DNA of 64,000 nt from Paenibacillus tianmuensis (lineage in GTDB: Bacteria; Bacillota; Bacilli; Paenibacillales; NBRC-103111): positions 62,001 to 126,000 of the forward strand of contig NZ_FMTT01000009.1 in assembly GCF_900100345.1 (NCBI RefSeq), written 5' to 3'. Positions 1-7,779 of this stretch are shown here, piece after piece. Under the pieces are notes generated by a model, which had not been told where the DNA came from, made no database searches, and saw only the letters and a program-made list of their open reading frames with translations. The position numbers were made by a program, and so were the translations under genes. Each line of letters starts with the position of its first letter. The first letter of the stretch is position 1.

Positions 1-779
1 CATCGGATTCGGCGGGGGAAACGGGAGAAGCGGTAGTTCGGGCGGCAGCTGTGCAGTTTCATCCCCAGCACGTGGATATTCGCCGGATGCCTTTCCTGAC
101 TGATCCGTCGGATATCGATCGGATGATCCGGACGGTAATTGAGCGCAGCGGCGCGATCGTTTTTACGCTCGTTATTCCCGAGCTGCGGGATTATTTGATC
201 GAACAGGCGGAGCGCTACAGGATTCCTTACATCGATCTGCTCGGTCCGATCATACGGACACTGGAGCAAACGCTGCATCAGGAGGCAAGGCATCAGCCGG
301 GCATGATTCACAAGCTGGACGAAGACTATTTCAAGAAAGTGGAAGCTGTCGAGTTTGCCGTCAAATATGACGACGGCCGGGATTTTAACGGGATTTTGCA
401 GGCGGACATCGTGCTTGTTGGGGTATCCCGCACGTCGAAGACCCCGCTGTCCATGTATCTTGCACACAAGAAATTCAAAGTGGCCAACGTGCCGCTTGTC
501 CCGGAAATTCAGCCTCCCGAGCAGCTGTTTACGGTTTCCGGGAAGAAGATCGTCGGTCTGCGGATCGACCCGGTCAAGCTGAATGTCATCCGTACCGAAC
601 GGCTTAAGACGCTGGGTCTGCCGGGCAATGCTACTTACGCAAACACGGAGCGGATTCACGTGGAATTGGAGTACGCGGATAAGATTATGAAAAAAATCGG
701 CTGTACGGTGATCGACGTCTCGAACAAGGCGGTCGAAGAAACGGCCAGCATCATCATCGATATGTACCGTTCGCGATAG
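1..779 (+). CDS. ppsR: PpsR-type pyruvate, phosphate dikinase regulatory protein (5' end off window)
   Basis: Bifunctional Ser/Thr kinase and pyrophosphorylase family (YqfL in B. subtilis) that controls PEP-synthase/PPDK-type enzymes. A GTG lies at 51, but the open frame continues upstream to base 3 and encodes SDSAGETGEAVVRAAAVQF, the conserved N-terminal family motif, so the real start is outside the window and 51 is not the start. About 258 residues are visible of a usual ~270. Further hallmarks are LDEDYFKKVEAVEFAVKYDD and the P-loop-like GVSRTSKTPLS. It is followed by yaiI, dnaG and sigA exactly as in B. subtilis. The target enzyme is not in the window, so the substrate is inferred from the family. 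Confidence 0.95.
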   Translation, partial: SDSAGETGEAVVRAAAVQFHPQHVDIRRMPFLTDPSDIDRMIRTVIERSGAIVFTLVIPELRDYLIEQAERYRIPYIDLLGPIIRTLEQTLHQEARHQPGMIHKLDEDYFKKVEAVEFAVKYDDGRDFNGILQADIVLVGVSRTSKTPLSMYLAHKKFKVANVPLVPEIQPPEQLFTVSGKKIVGLRIDPVKLNVIRTERLKTLGLPGNATYANTERIHVELEYADKIMKKIGCTVIDVSNKAVEETASIIIDMYRSR

Positions 780-880
780 CGGTCTATTTTGAGAAAAGGA
801 AGCAGGATTTTTTATCCTTTCATCGTATATAATATTACGGTAATGCTTTCAGTCTTGAATTTCACAATCGGCGGGGAACT

Positions 881-1342
881 ATGACGTATAAAATTGTAGT
901 AGATGCCGACGCATGCCCGGTGAAGACGGAAATTGCGCAAACGGCCTTACATTTCGGAATCCCGGTGCTGATGGTCGCCTCGTTCGATCATCGGCTGCAG
1001 CCGATGGACGGCGTCGATATCGTTCAAGTAGACCGGTCGGATCAGTCGGTAGACCTGTATATCGTCAATTGCATCGCGCCCGGAGATGTGCTGGTCACGC
1101 AGGATTTCGGACTGGCCGCTTTGGCGCTTGGCAAAAAAGCGCTGGCTCTGTCGAATCGCGGCCAGATCTACAATGAACGGACGATTGACTTTTTGCTGGA
1201 ACGAAGGCACGAGCAAGCGAAACAGCGCCGTGGAGGCAAGCATACGAAAGGTCCTAAAGCGTTTACCGACGAGGATCGCCAAGCCTTTCTACAAACTTTG
1301 ACAAAAGTTTTGTCGGGCTTGCAGGAGAATCAGGCAGAGTAG
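881..1342 (+). CDS. yqxD: YaiI/YqxD family protein (UPF0178, DUF188)
   Basis: A 153-residue protein of the conserved YaiI/YqxD family, which is often described as a PIN-like nuclease fold, although its biochemical role is not settled. The N-terminus has the signature VDADACPVK, and the middle part carries VTQDFGLAALAL, both typical of the family. The ATG at 881 follows a GGCGGGGAAC stretch. It sits between ppsR and dnaG, the same order as yqfL-yqxD-dnaG in B. subtilis. A possible -10 box TATAAT lies at 828-833, without a good -35, so transcription may start in the 101-bp gap after ppsR. The C-terminus is rich in Lys/Arg (EQAKQRRGGKHTKGPK), which may suggest nucleic-acid contact, but that is inference. 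Confidence 0.9.
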   Translation: MTYKIVVDADACPVKTEIAQTALHFGIPVLMVASFDHRLQPMDGVDIVQVDRSDQSVDLYIVNCIAPGDVLVTQDFGLAALALGKKALALSNRGQIYNERTIDFLLERRHEQAKQRRGGKHTKGPKAFTDEDRQAFLQTLTKVLSGLQENQAE

Positions 1343-1382
1343 CGAATACCTATACGTGTTAATTTGAATGAAGGTGGATAGG

Positions 1383-3218
1383 ATGAGTAACGGACGCATT
1401 CCCGAGCAAGTCATCGACGCAGTCTTGAAAGCCCACGATATTGTCGAAGTCGTCGGAAGACATGTTCATTTGACGAAGCAGGGACATTACCTCAAAGGTC
1501 TATGTCCTTTTCATTCAGAGAAGACACCTTCCTTTACCGTCACGCCCGAAAAGCAGATTTATCACTGCTTCGGCTGTGGGGCGGGCGGGAACGCCATCCG
1601 ATTCGTTTCGGAAGTCGAAGGGTTGTCTTTCGGTCAGGCGCTCCGCAAATTAGCCGATGAAGCGAAGCTCGATATCGGACTCGGGCCGCAGCAAGGCCAA
1701 GTCGAAACGAAGGAGCACGCGGACCGGGCGAAACTGATCGAAGCTCATGAGCTTGCCGGCAAGTTGTACGAATATCTTCTGCACAACACCGAGCAGGGCA
1801 AAGAAGCGAAGCGGTATTTGCACGCCCGGGGAATGACCGATAAGCTGATCGAAGCGTTCGGCATCGGCTATGCGCCATCGCGTTGGGATACGCTGACGAA
1901 TCTGCTGGATAAGAAGCAGTTTCCGCTGCCCCTGGTGGAGCAAGGAGGGCTGATCTCGGCGAAGCAGGACGGAAGCGGGTATGTCGACAAATTTCGCGAC
2001 CGCGTCATGTTTCCGATTCGTGATTGGAAGGGGCAGATCATCGCCTTCGGAGGAAGAGCGATGGGCGACGTACAGCCCAAATATTTAAACAGTCCGGAAT
2101 CGATGCTTTTCCATAAGAGCCGTACGCTGTACAATCTGTATGCCGCCAGACCCCAAATCCGGAAAAGCCAGGAACTTGTTTTGTTCGAGGGTTATATGGA
2201 TGTCATTCGCGCTTGGGAGGCTGGAGTGCATAACGGCGTGGCGACCATGGGAACGGCGTTGACACCGGAGCATACGGAAGCGATTCGGCGTCTTGCGGAA
2301 CGGGTGGTCGTCGCTTACGACGGGGACCATGCCGGACAATCCGCAGCCTATAAAAGCATCCCGCTTCTGGAAAATGCAGGGTGCCATGTAAGAATTGCCA
2401 TGCTGCCGAACGGGCTGGACCCGGACGAATATATTTCCGCTCACGGTTCTGAACGATTCGTACGGGAGGTTATCGAAACCGCCGTACCGTCGATCAAATA
2501 TAAACTTTTTTATTATCGTAAAAATTATAAACTGCAGGAGGATGGAGAAAAGCTTCGCTACATTCAACAAGCGCTCCGCTTGATCGCAGGACTGGCTTCA
2601 CCCATTGAGAGAGAGCACTATGTGAGAGAGCTTTGTTCCGAATTTCACCTAACGTTCGAATCCGCGATGCAAAATCTGAACGAGATCAGGCTCCAAGCCG
2701 AAAAAAAGGACCGTTCCAGGGATAATAAAGACAATTCGTGGAATAATGTTATGAATGACGGAAGGCTTCGCGCGCAACCCCCTTCGATGGTCCCTGCCTA
2801 TCAGAATGCAGAGCGTCAACTGCTTGCCGTCATGATGCTGGACCGGGACATATCCGGTTATGTCGAGCGTCAGCTGGGAGACGGATTCAACATGGAAGCT
2901 CACGCGGCGCTCGCCGCTTACTTGTACGCCTACTACGCACAAGGATTCGAGCCCAACGCCAGCACGTTCATCGGCATGCTGCAGGATGACAAACTTGAGA
3001 GCTTGGCTAGCTCCTTAACCTTAATAGACAATCGCAGCGGTATTAACGATGCCGTGATCGACGATTATATCCGGCAAATCAAGAAGTACCCGCTCTTGCA
3101 GACATTGGAACGAAAAAGAGAAGAAATCAAGCAAGCAGAACGTTTGGGTGATATTCCCAAAGCCCTGCAACTAGGCAGTGAGATTATATCCTTGGAAAAG
3201 CAGTTGAAATCATCCTGA
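1383..3218 (+). CDS. dnaG: DNA primase DnaG
   Basis: Synthesises RNA primers for lagging-strand replication. A CHC2-type zinc finger lies near residues 35-65 (CPFHSEKTPSF, then YHCFGCGAGG). The RNA polymerase basic domain follows, then the TOPRIM fold with LVLFEGYMDVIRAWEAG and the acidic AYDGDHAGQSA motif, and finally a helical DnaB-interacting C-terminal region. The product is 611 residues, close to the family norm. I chose the ATG at 1383 because GAAGGTGGATAGG lies directly before it; the upstream in-frame ATG at 1368 has no ribosome binding site and would add five non-conserved residues. sigA follows after 51 bp, as in the classic macromolecular-synthesis operon. Confidence 0.98.
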   Translation: MSNGRIPEQVIDAVLKAHDIVEVVGRHVHLTKQGHYLKGLCPFHSEKTPSFTVTPEKQIYHCFGCGAGGNAIRFVSEVEGLSFGQALRKLADEAKLDIGLGPQQGQVETKEHADRAKLIEAHELAGKLYEYLLHNTEQGKEAKRYLHARGMTDKLIEAFGIGYAPSRWDTLTNLLDKKQFPLPLVEQGGLISAKQDGSGYVDKFRDRVMFPIRDWKGQIIAFGGRAMGDVQPKYLNSPESMLFHKSRTLYNLYAARPQIRKSQELVLFEGYMDVIRAWEAGVHNGVATMGTALTPEHTEAIRRLAERVVVAYDGDHAGQSAAYKSIPLLENAGCHVRIAMLPNGLDPDEYISAHGSERFVREVIETAVPSIKYKLFYYRKNYKLQEDGEKLRYIQQALRLIAGLASPIEREHYVRELCSEFHLTFESAMQNLNEIRLQAEKKDRSRDNKDNSWNNVMNDGRLRAQPPSMVPAYQNAERQLLAVMMLDRDISGYVERQLGDGFNMEAHAALAAYLYAYYAQGFEPNASTFIGMLQDDKLESLASSLTLIDNRSGINDAVIDDYIRQIKKYPLLQTLERKREEIKQAERLGDIPKALQLGSEIISLEKQLKSS

Positions 3219-3269
3219 TTCGTCTTGACACGGTACCGGGGTGTATTCCAGGGAGGAGGGAGTTGGATT

Positions 3270-4388
3270 ATGGCGAACGATCAACGTACGGAACTAGAGA
3301 CAGAGTTGACGCTCGAACAAGTAAAAGAACAGTTGATCGAACAAGGCAAGAAACGTTCGGCAATTACGTACAAAGAAATTATGGAGAAGCTCGCGCCGTT
3401 CGATCAAGACCCGGAGCAAATCGATGAATTTTTTGAGCAAATTCAAGAGATGGGGATTGATGTCGGAAACGAATCGGACGATGACAATGAACTGACTCCG
3501 ATGGAGAATGAACACGACGAGTTCCACTTTGACGACGATTTGTCCTTGCCGCCTGGCATTAAGATCAATGATCCGGTACGGATGTATTTGAAGGAGATCG
3601 GCCGGGTTCCGCTGCTTTCCGCAGAGGACGAGATCGGTTTGGCGAAACGGATCGAACAAGGCGATGAAGAAGCGAAACGCCGTTTGGCAGAAGCGAACCT
3701 GCGTCTGGTCGTCAGTATCGCCAAGCGGTATGTCGGCCGGGGGATGCTGTTCCTCGACTTGATCCAGGAAGGCAATATGGGCTTGATCAAAGCAGTTGAG
3801 AAGTTCGACCATATCAAGGGCTTCAAATTCAGTACGTATGCCACGTGGTGGATTCGTCAAGCCATTACGCGCGCGATTGCCGACCAAGCGCGTACGATCC
3901 GGATTCCGGTACATATGGTGGAAACGATCAACAAGCTGATCCGGGTATCCCGTCAACTGCTGCAGGAACTGGGGCGCGAACCTACGCCGGAGGAAATTGC
4001 GAAGGAAATGGAGCTCAGTACGGATAAAGTGCGTGAGATTATGAAAATCGCGCAAGAACCCGTATCGCTCGAAACGCCGATCGGCGAGGAAGACGATTCG
4101 CACCTCGGAGATTTTATCGAAGATCAGGAAGCGCTGGCTCCGGCGGATGCTGCGGCTTACGAACTGCTCAAGGAGCAGTTGGAAGATGTTCTCGATACGT
4201 TGACGGAGCGCGAGGAAAACGTGCTTCGACTTCGATTCGGACTCGATGACGGCCGGACGCGGACGCTGGAGGAAGTCGGTAAAGTATTCGGGGTTACCCG
4301 GGAACGGATTCGCCAGATCGAAGCCAAGGCGCTGCGCAAGCTTCGCCATCCGAGCCGCAGCAAACGGTTGAAAGATTTTCTTGAATAA
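3270..4388 (+). CDS. sigA: RNA polymerase primary sigma factor SigA (RpoD)
   Basis: Housekeeping sigma-70 factor, 372 residues, similar in size to B. subtilis SigA (371). Region 1.1 is acidic and short. Region 1.2 contains [16 protein letters not shown], region 2 carries [17 protein letters not shown] and [18 protein letters not shown] (-10 recognition and melting), and region 4 ends with [21 protein letters not shown] (the -35 helix-turn-helix). The start at 3270 is chosen from the ribosome binding site GGGAGGAGGG (3251-3260); the upstream TTG at 3225 lacks one. A strong rho-independent terminator follows at 4404-4439, closing the ppsR-dnaG-sigA group. Confidence 0.99.
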   Translation: MANDQRTELETELTLEQVKEQLIEQGKKRSAITYKEIMEKLAPFDQDPEQIDEFFEQIQEMGIDVGNESDDDNELTPMENEHDEFHFDDDLSLPPGIKINDPVRMYLKEIGRVPLLSAEDEIGLAKRIEQGDEEAKRRLAEANLRLVVSIAKRYVGRGMLFLDLIQEGNMGLIKAVEKFDHIKGFKFSTYATWWIRQAITRAIADQARTIRIPVHMVETINKLIRVSRQLLQELGREPTPEEIAKEMELSTDKVREIMKIAQEPVSLETPIGEEDDSHLGDFIEDQEALAPADAAAYELLKEQLEDVLDTLTEREENVLRLRFGLDDGRTRTLEEVGKVFGVTRERIRQIEAKALRKLRHPSRSKRLKDFLE

Positions 4389-4403
4389 TGAGCTTGTCAC
4401 CAT

Positions 4404-4439
4404 GACCTTCCCGCCGTCTGCGGGAAGGTCTAATTTTTT
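4404..4439 (+). terminator. Rho-independent terminator after sigA
   Basis: A perfect 10-bp stem (GACCTTCCCG at 4404-4413 with CGGGAAGGTC at 4421-4430), a 7-nt loop, and the T-rich tract TAATTTTTT. Confidence 0.93.
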
Positions 4440-4522
4440 GCTGGTCCCAAGCCGATGAATGAATTATGTATCATGTATCCCATGAATTAAGTGACGACGG
4501 GCTTCGGAGGAACATTAGGGCT

Positions 4523-5359
4523 ATGGATGATAAAAAGAAAATGATTATCCGCGAAATCGAGCATTGGCGGCGAAGCAAGCTGCTGCCTGAGCGGTACTGC
4601 GACTTTTTGCTGAATATTTACTTGGAAGAGAATCAAGAAAAACCGGGAAGCTCCGGTGGATTGTTCGGAATTACAGCGTCCAAAATAAGCGACAGCAATT
4701 GGAAAATATGGGTTCTTGTTTTGGTTGTCGCATGCGCTTTTTCTTTTACTGTTCTTCATTTTAACGCTTTTCAATTACCAATGCAAATAGGGGTCTCGCT
4801 TTTGTTTCTTGCTTGCTGTTACGGCTATGGGGGGTACAAGCGGGATAAGGACCCGATGGGCTCGCAAATTTTGATCGGCATGGCTTCGTTGTTCTTGCTC
4901 TTTATCGGGGTTTATCTTATGAAACTCCACGGGATGCAATCGTCCGTTTTCGTCGTTATGTACGTGTTTCTATGCAGCTTGGTGTGGATTGTCACGGGCC
5001 TGCTCGCAAGGCACGTGCCGTTCCATCTCGGCGGTTGGGTGAGCCTGGTGTTTTGTTACGGCTGGCTGCTGCATTATCAGCTGGATTCGATCAGTTGGGT
5101 TACGCTGGAGCTGAGCTGGGTGCCGCTCAGCATTCTTTTCTGCTGGATGGGGTGGATGGTTCACGAGAAGAGCCGTCATATGGGACTCGTATTCTTTTTG
5201 CTCAGCTTGATCGTTTGGTATATGCCTGAATTATATGGTATGCTGTATGCCGAGCAGTACGGCGAAATGACGCTGCAATGGATGCTGTTGGTTAAGATTG
5301 TGACTGAGGCTTCCTTGTTGTTTATATGGAGAAAAAAATGGACAGAATGGGTTGTCTGA
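4523..5359 (+). CDS. Multi-pass membrane protein of unknown function
   Basis: Not recognised. About 278 residues from the ATG at 4523, which is preceded by CGGAGGA at 4505-4511; an upstream ATG at 4466 is possible but has no ribosome binding site. The first ~50 residues are charged and cytosolic-looking (REIEHWRRSKLLPERYCDF). About eight hydrophobic segments then follow with little loop sequence, and the chain ends WRKKWTEWVV. No catalytic motif is evident. It lies between sigA and trmK, the place held by cccA (cytochrome c-550) in B. subtilis, but has no CxxCH haem motif and is therefore not that protein. The stop is directly next to the trmK start, implying co-transcription. Confidence 0.8.
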   Translation: MDDKKKMIIREIEHWRRSKLLPERYCDFLLNIYLEENQEKPGSSGGLFGITASKISDSNWKIWVLVLVVACAFSFTVLHFNAFQLPMQIGVSLLFLACCYGYGGYKRDKDPMGSQILIGMASLFLLFIGVYLMKLHGMQSSVFVVMYVFLCSLVWIVTGLLARHVPFHLGGWVSLVFCYGWLLHYQLDSISWVTLELSWVPLSILFCWMGWMVHEKSRHMGLVFFLLSLIVWYMPELYGMLYAEQYGEMTLQWMLLVKIVTEASLLFIWRKKWTEWVV

Positions 5360-5360
5360 G

Positions 5361-6125
5361 ATGATACGATTATCAAAACGATTGGGTAGAATTGCACAGG
5401 AGGTTCCCGCGGGCAGCCGTCTGGCTGATATCGGCTCGGACCATGCGCTGCTCCCCGCTTATTTGGCAAAGCAAGGCACGATCGTAAGGGGGATTGCGGC
5501 CGAGGTGAATCCCGGTCCGTATGACGCAGCCGTGAGGCAGGTACGCGCATCGGGGCTGGAGAACATTATCGACATCCGGCTGGGCGACGGTCTGGCCGTC
5601 ATCGCTCCGGGCGAGGCGGATGTCATCACGATTGCGGGGATGGGCGGAGTGCTGATCGCTTCGATTCTGGAAGCGGGAAAGGCGAAGCTGGAAGGCGTGC
5701 GCCGCTTGGTGCTTCAGCCGAATGTCGGCGAAGCGGCTGTCCGGGAATGGCTGCTCGGGAACGGTTGGTTGTTGACCGGAGAGTACATCTTGGAGGAGGA
5801 CGGAAAAATCTATGAAATTTTGACCGCCGTTCCCGCCTCGGATTCAGGGGCAGATCCGGAATCGCTGTATGAACCGCTGATCCTGGCAAACGGAATGACC
5901 GCAGATCGTGCGGTTCTTCTGAGCATGGGGCCGTATTTGGTGCGGGAGGCTTCCGCCGTCTGGACGAAGAAATGGACTTATGAATTGGATAAGCTCCGTA
6001 AAATATGCGATAATCTGGCCGGGTCTGAAACGGAAGCGTCTCGCGGCAAGGAAGCGGAATTTCGCGCCGAGATGAAACGAATCGAGGAGGTATTAGCCGC
6101 ATGTACGCCAAAGGCCAAGCCGTAA
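5361..6125 (+). CDS. trmK: tRNA (adenine(22)-N1)-methyltransferase TrmK
   Basis: SAM-dependent methyltransferase that makes m1A22 in tRNA (YqfN in B. subtilis). The N-terminus LSKRLGRIAQEVPAGSRLAD leads into the SAM-binding motif I ADIGSDHALLPAYLA, and LQPNVGEAAVREWL carries the family NPP-like segment. The length is 254 residues if the ATG at 5361 is used; a TTG nine bases upstream is an alternative. The upstream membrane-protein frame ends at 5359, and the next gene begins inside this one at 6101, so the three genes look translationally coupled. Confidence 0.95.
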   Translation: MIRLSKRLGRIAQEVPAGSRLADIGSDHALLPAYLAKQGTIVRGIAAEVNPGPYDAAVRQVRASGLENIIDIRLGDGLAVIAPGEADVITIAGMGGVLIASILEAGKAKLEGVRRLVLQPNVGEAAVREWLLGNGWLLTGEYILEEDGKIYEILTAVPASDSGADPESLYEPLILANGMTADRAVLLSMGPYLVREASAVWTKKWTYELDKLRKICDNLAGSETEASRGKEAEFRAEMKRIEEVLAACTPKAKP

Positions 6126-7216
6126 TTCAGTTGATGGAAGAACTCGCGCCCAAATCGTACGCCGTGGAGAACGATAAAATCGGGCTGCAAATCGGCACGC
6201 TGCAAAAGGAAATCCGCAAGGTGCTTGTCGCGCTTGACGTGACGGAAGAAGTAGTCGACGAGGCGATTCGCGAGCAAGCCGATTTGATTATTGCGCATCA
6301 TGCTGTCATTTTCCGTCCGCTGCCGCACATTCAGACGGATACGCCAGCAGGCCGGCTTTACGAACGGCTGATCAAGCACGACATCGCCGTCTATATCGCC
6401 CATACGAATCTGGATGTGGCCGACGGGGGAATCAACGATATGATGGCGGAAGCGATCGGCCTGACCGATACGCAGCCGCTTGACGAAGTACATACCGATA
6501 AGCTGAAAAAACTCGTCGTCTTCGTGCCGACGACGCACGCCGAGGCGGTACGCCAGGCTATGTTCGAAGCGGGAGCGGGCGGCATCGGCCGCTACAGTCA
6601 TTGCAGCTTCAATATCGAAGGCGTCGGAACGTTCAAGCCGGAAGAAGGTACGAACCCGTTTATCGGCCAGCCCGGGAAGCTGGAGACGGCGCAGGAAATA
6701 CGCGTCGAGACGATCGTCCCCCAGAGCGTGGAACGCAGAGTCGTGCAGGCGATGCTGAAGGCGCATCCGTATGAGGAAGTCGCTTACGATCTGTATTCGC
6801 TCGATTTGAAGACGCGCACGTTCGGGCTCGGCCGCGCCGGAAAGCTTCCGCAGCCGGTAACGCTGCAGGAGCTGTGCGAGCAGGTCAAGCAGGCGTTCGA
6901 CGTGCCGATGCTACGCGTCGTCGGCGATCTCACGCGGACCGTGCGTAAAGCGGCCGTGCTCGGGGGATCGGGCAGCCGCTACGTGAAGCATGCGCAATTC
7001 GCCGGAGCGGACGTGCTGATCACCGGCGATATCGATTATCATACGGCGCATGACGCCTTGGCTGCCGGTATCGCGCTGGTCGATCCGGGACATAATGTGG
7101 AGAAAATTATGAAGCGAGGCGTCGCCGACCACTTGCGGCGGAAGCTGGAGGAGCGAAAGTGGGCTACGGCGGTCACTGCTTCGCAAATCGATACGGAACC
7201 GTTCCGATTCGTGTAA
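6101..7216 (+). CDS. yqfO: Nif3-like dinuclear metal-centre protein (YqfO)
   Basis: Member of the Nif3/GTP cyclohydrolase I type 2-like family (371 residues), which forms hexameric toroids with a dinuclear metal site; its physiological reaction is uncertain. Metal ligands expected in the family are visible: IIAHHAVIFRPL, YIAHTNLDVADGG near residues 100-110, and the C-terminal DPGHNVEKIMKRG. Residues ~130-230 form the PII-like insertion (VVFVPTTHAEAVRQAMFEAG) found in the long Firmicute version. It starts 25 bases before the end of trmK, behind ATCGAGGAGG, as in the yqfN-yqfO pair of B. subtilis. Confidence 0.93.
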   Translation: MYAKGQAVIQLMEELAPKSYAVENDKIGLQIGTLQKEIRKVLVALDVTEEVVDEAIREQADLIIAHHAVIFRPLPHIQTDTPAGRLYERLIKHDIAVYIAHTNLDVADGGINDMMAEAIGLTDTQPLDEVHTDKLKKLVVFVPTTHAEAVRQAMFEAGAGGIGRYSHCSFNIEGVGTFKPEEGTNPFIGQPGKLETAQEIRVETIVPQSVERRVVQAMLKAHPYEEVAYDLYSLDLKTRTFGLGRAGKLPQPVTLQELCEQVKQAFDVPMLRVVGDLTRTVRKAAVLGGSGSRYVKHAQFAGADVLITGDIDYHTAHDALAAGIALVDPGHNVEKIMKRGVADHLRRKLEERKWATAVTASQIDTEPFRFV

Positions 7217-7234
7217 TTTGCCGGAATCCGGCAG

Positions 7235-7263
7235 TTGAGTTTTGATCCGATTCCTTGTATACT
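7235..7263 (+). promoter_or_regulatory. SigA-type promoter of rnpB
   Basis: TTGAGT (7235-7240), a 17-bp spacer and TATACT (7258-7263), with an expected start near 7270. This lies about 15 bases upstream of the P1 helix of the RNA. Confidence 0.8.
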
Positions 7264-7282
7264 AGCAGATGCATCTATTGCA

Positions 7283-7706
7283 AAAGAAAGTTTGACAGAC
7301 AATCGCTGGTGGCATTTGCCACGAGAGGAAAGTCCGGGCTCCATAGGGCAGGATGCTGGATAACGTCCAGTCAGCGCGAGCTGAAGGCTAGTGCCACAGA
7401 AACGGACCGCCGATGGCCGTGCATGCGATCTTCGATCGCCGCCGGCACAGGTAAGGGTGGAACCGTGGTGTAAGAGACCACGAGGAGCTATGGTGACATC
7501 GTTCCTGGTAAACCCCATTTGGAGCAAGACCTAGAGGAACGCACGTCCCGCAAGGGACAGTCTTTGCCCGAGACGCGTTCGGGTTGGTCGCTTGAGCCGT
7601 TCAGCAATGGACGGCCTAGATAGATGATTGTCGCTTCAATGGTGGCAGGGTGGCACCCGCTACGACCACCGGAAGCACAGAACCCGGCTTACGGCAAACT
7701 TTCTTT
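7283..7706 (+). ncRNA. rnpB: RNase P RNA (A-type-like architecture)
   Basis: Catalytic RNA of RNase P, which removes 5' leaders from tRNA precursors. The universal core is clear: AGAGGAAAGTCCGGGCTCC at 7324-7342 and ACAGAACCCGGCTTA near 7676-7690. The P1 helix closes the molecule (GAAAGTTTG 7286-7294 with CAAACTTTC 7695-7703). The internal layout resembles the E. coli (A-type) RNA: ACCGCCGATGGCC (7406-7418), AGGTAAGGGTG (7449), the P15 loop GGTAAACCCC with GGAGCAAGACC (7507-7531), P16 GAACGC/GCGTTC (7537-7542, 7575-7580), P17 GTCCC-GCAA-GGGAC (7545-7558), and P6 GGGCA (7346) with TGCCC (7564). The GGU of the P15 loop is the tRNA CCA contact. The 3' end is approximate. Confidence 0.96.
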
Positions 7707-7734
7707 CAGCCGCTTACGCAATAGAGCTTCATGC

Positions 7735-7762
7735 AAAAAACCGCCTCAGGAGGCGGTTTTTT
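7735..7762. terminator. Bidirectional terminator between rnpB and the protease gene
   Basis: Stem CCGCCT (7741-7746) with AGGCGG (7751-7756), flanked by six A on the left and six T on the right, so it can act on both converging transcripts. Confidence 0.9.
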
Positions 7763-7779
7763 GCTTTTTCATCCATTAT

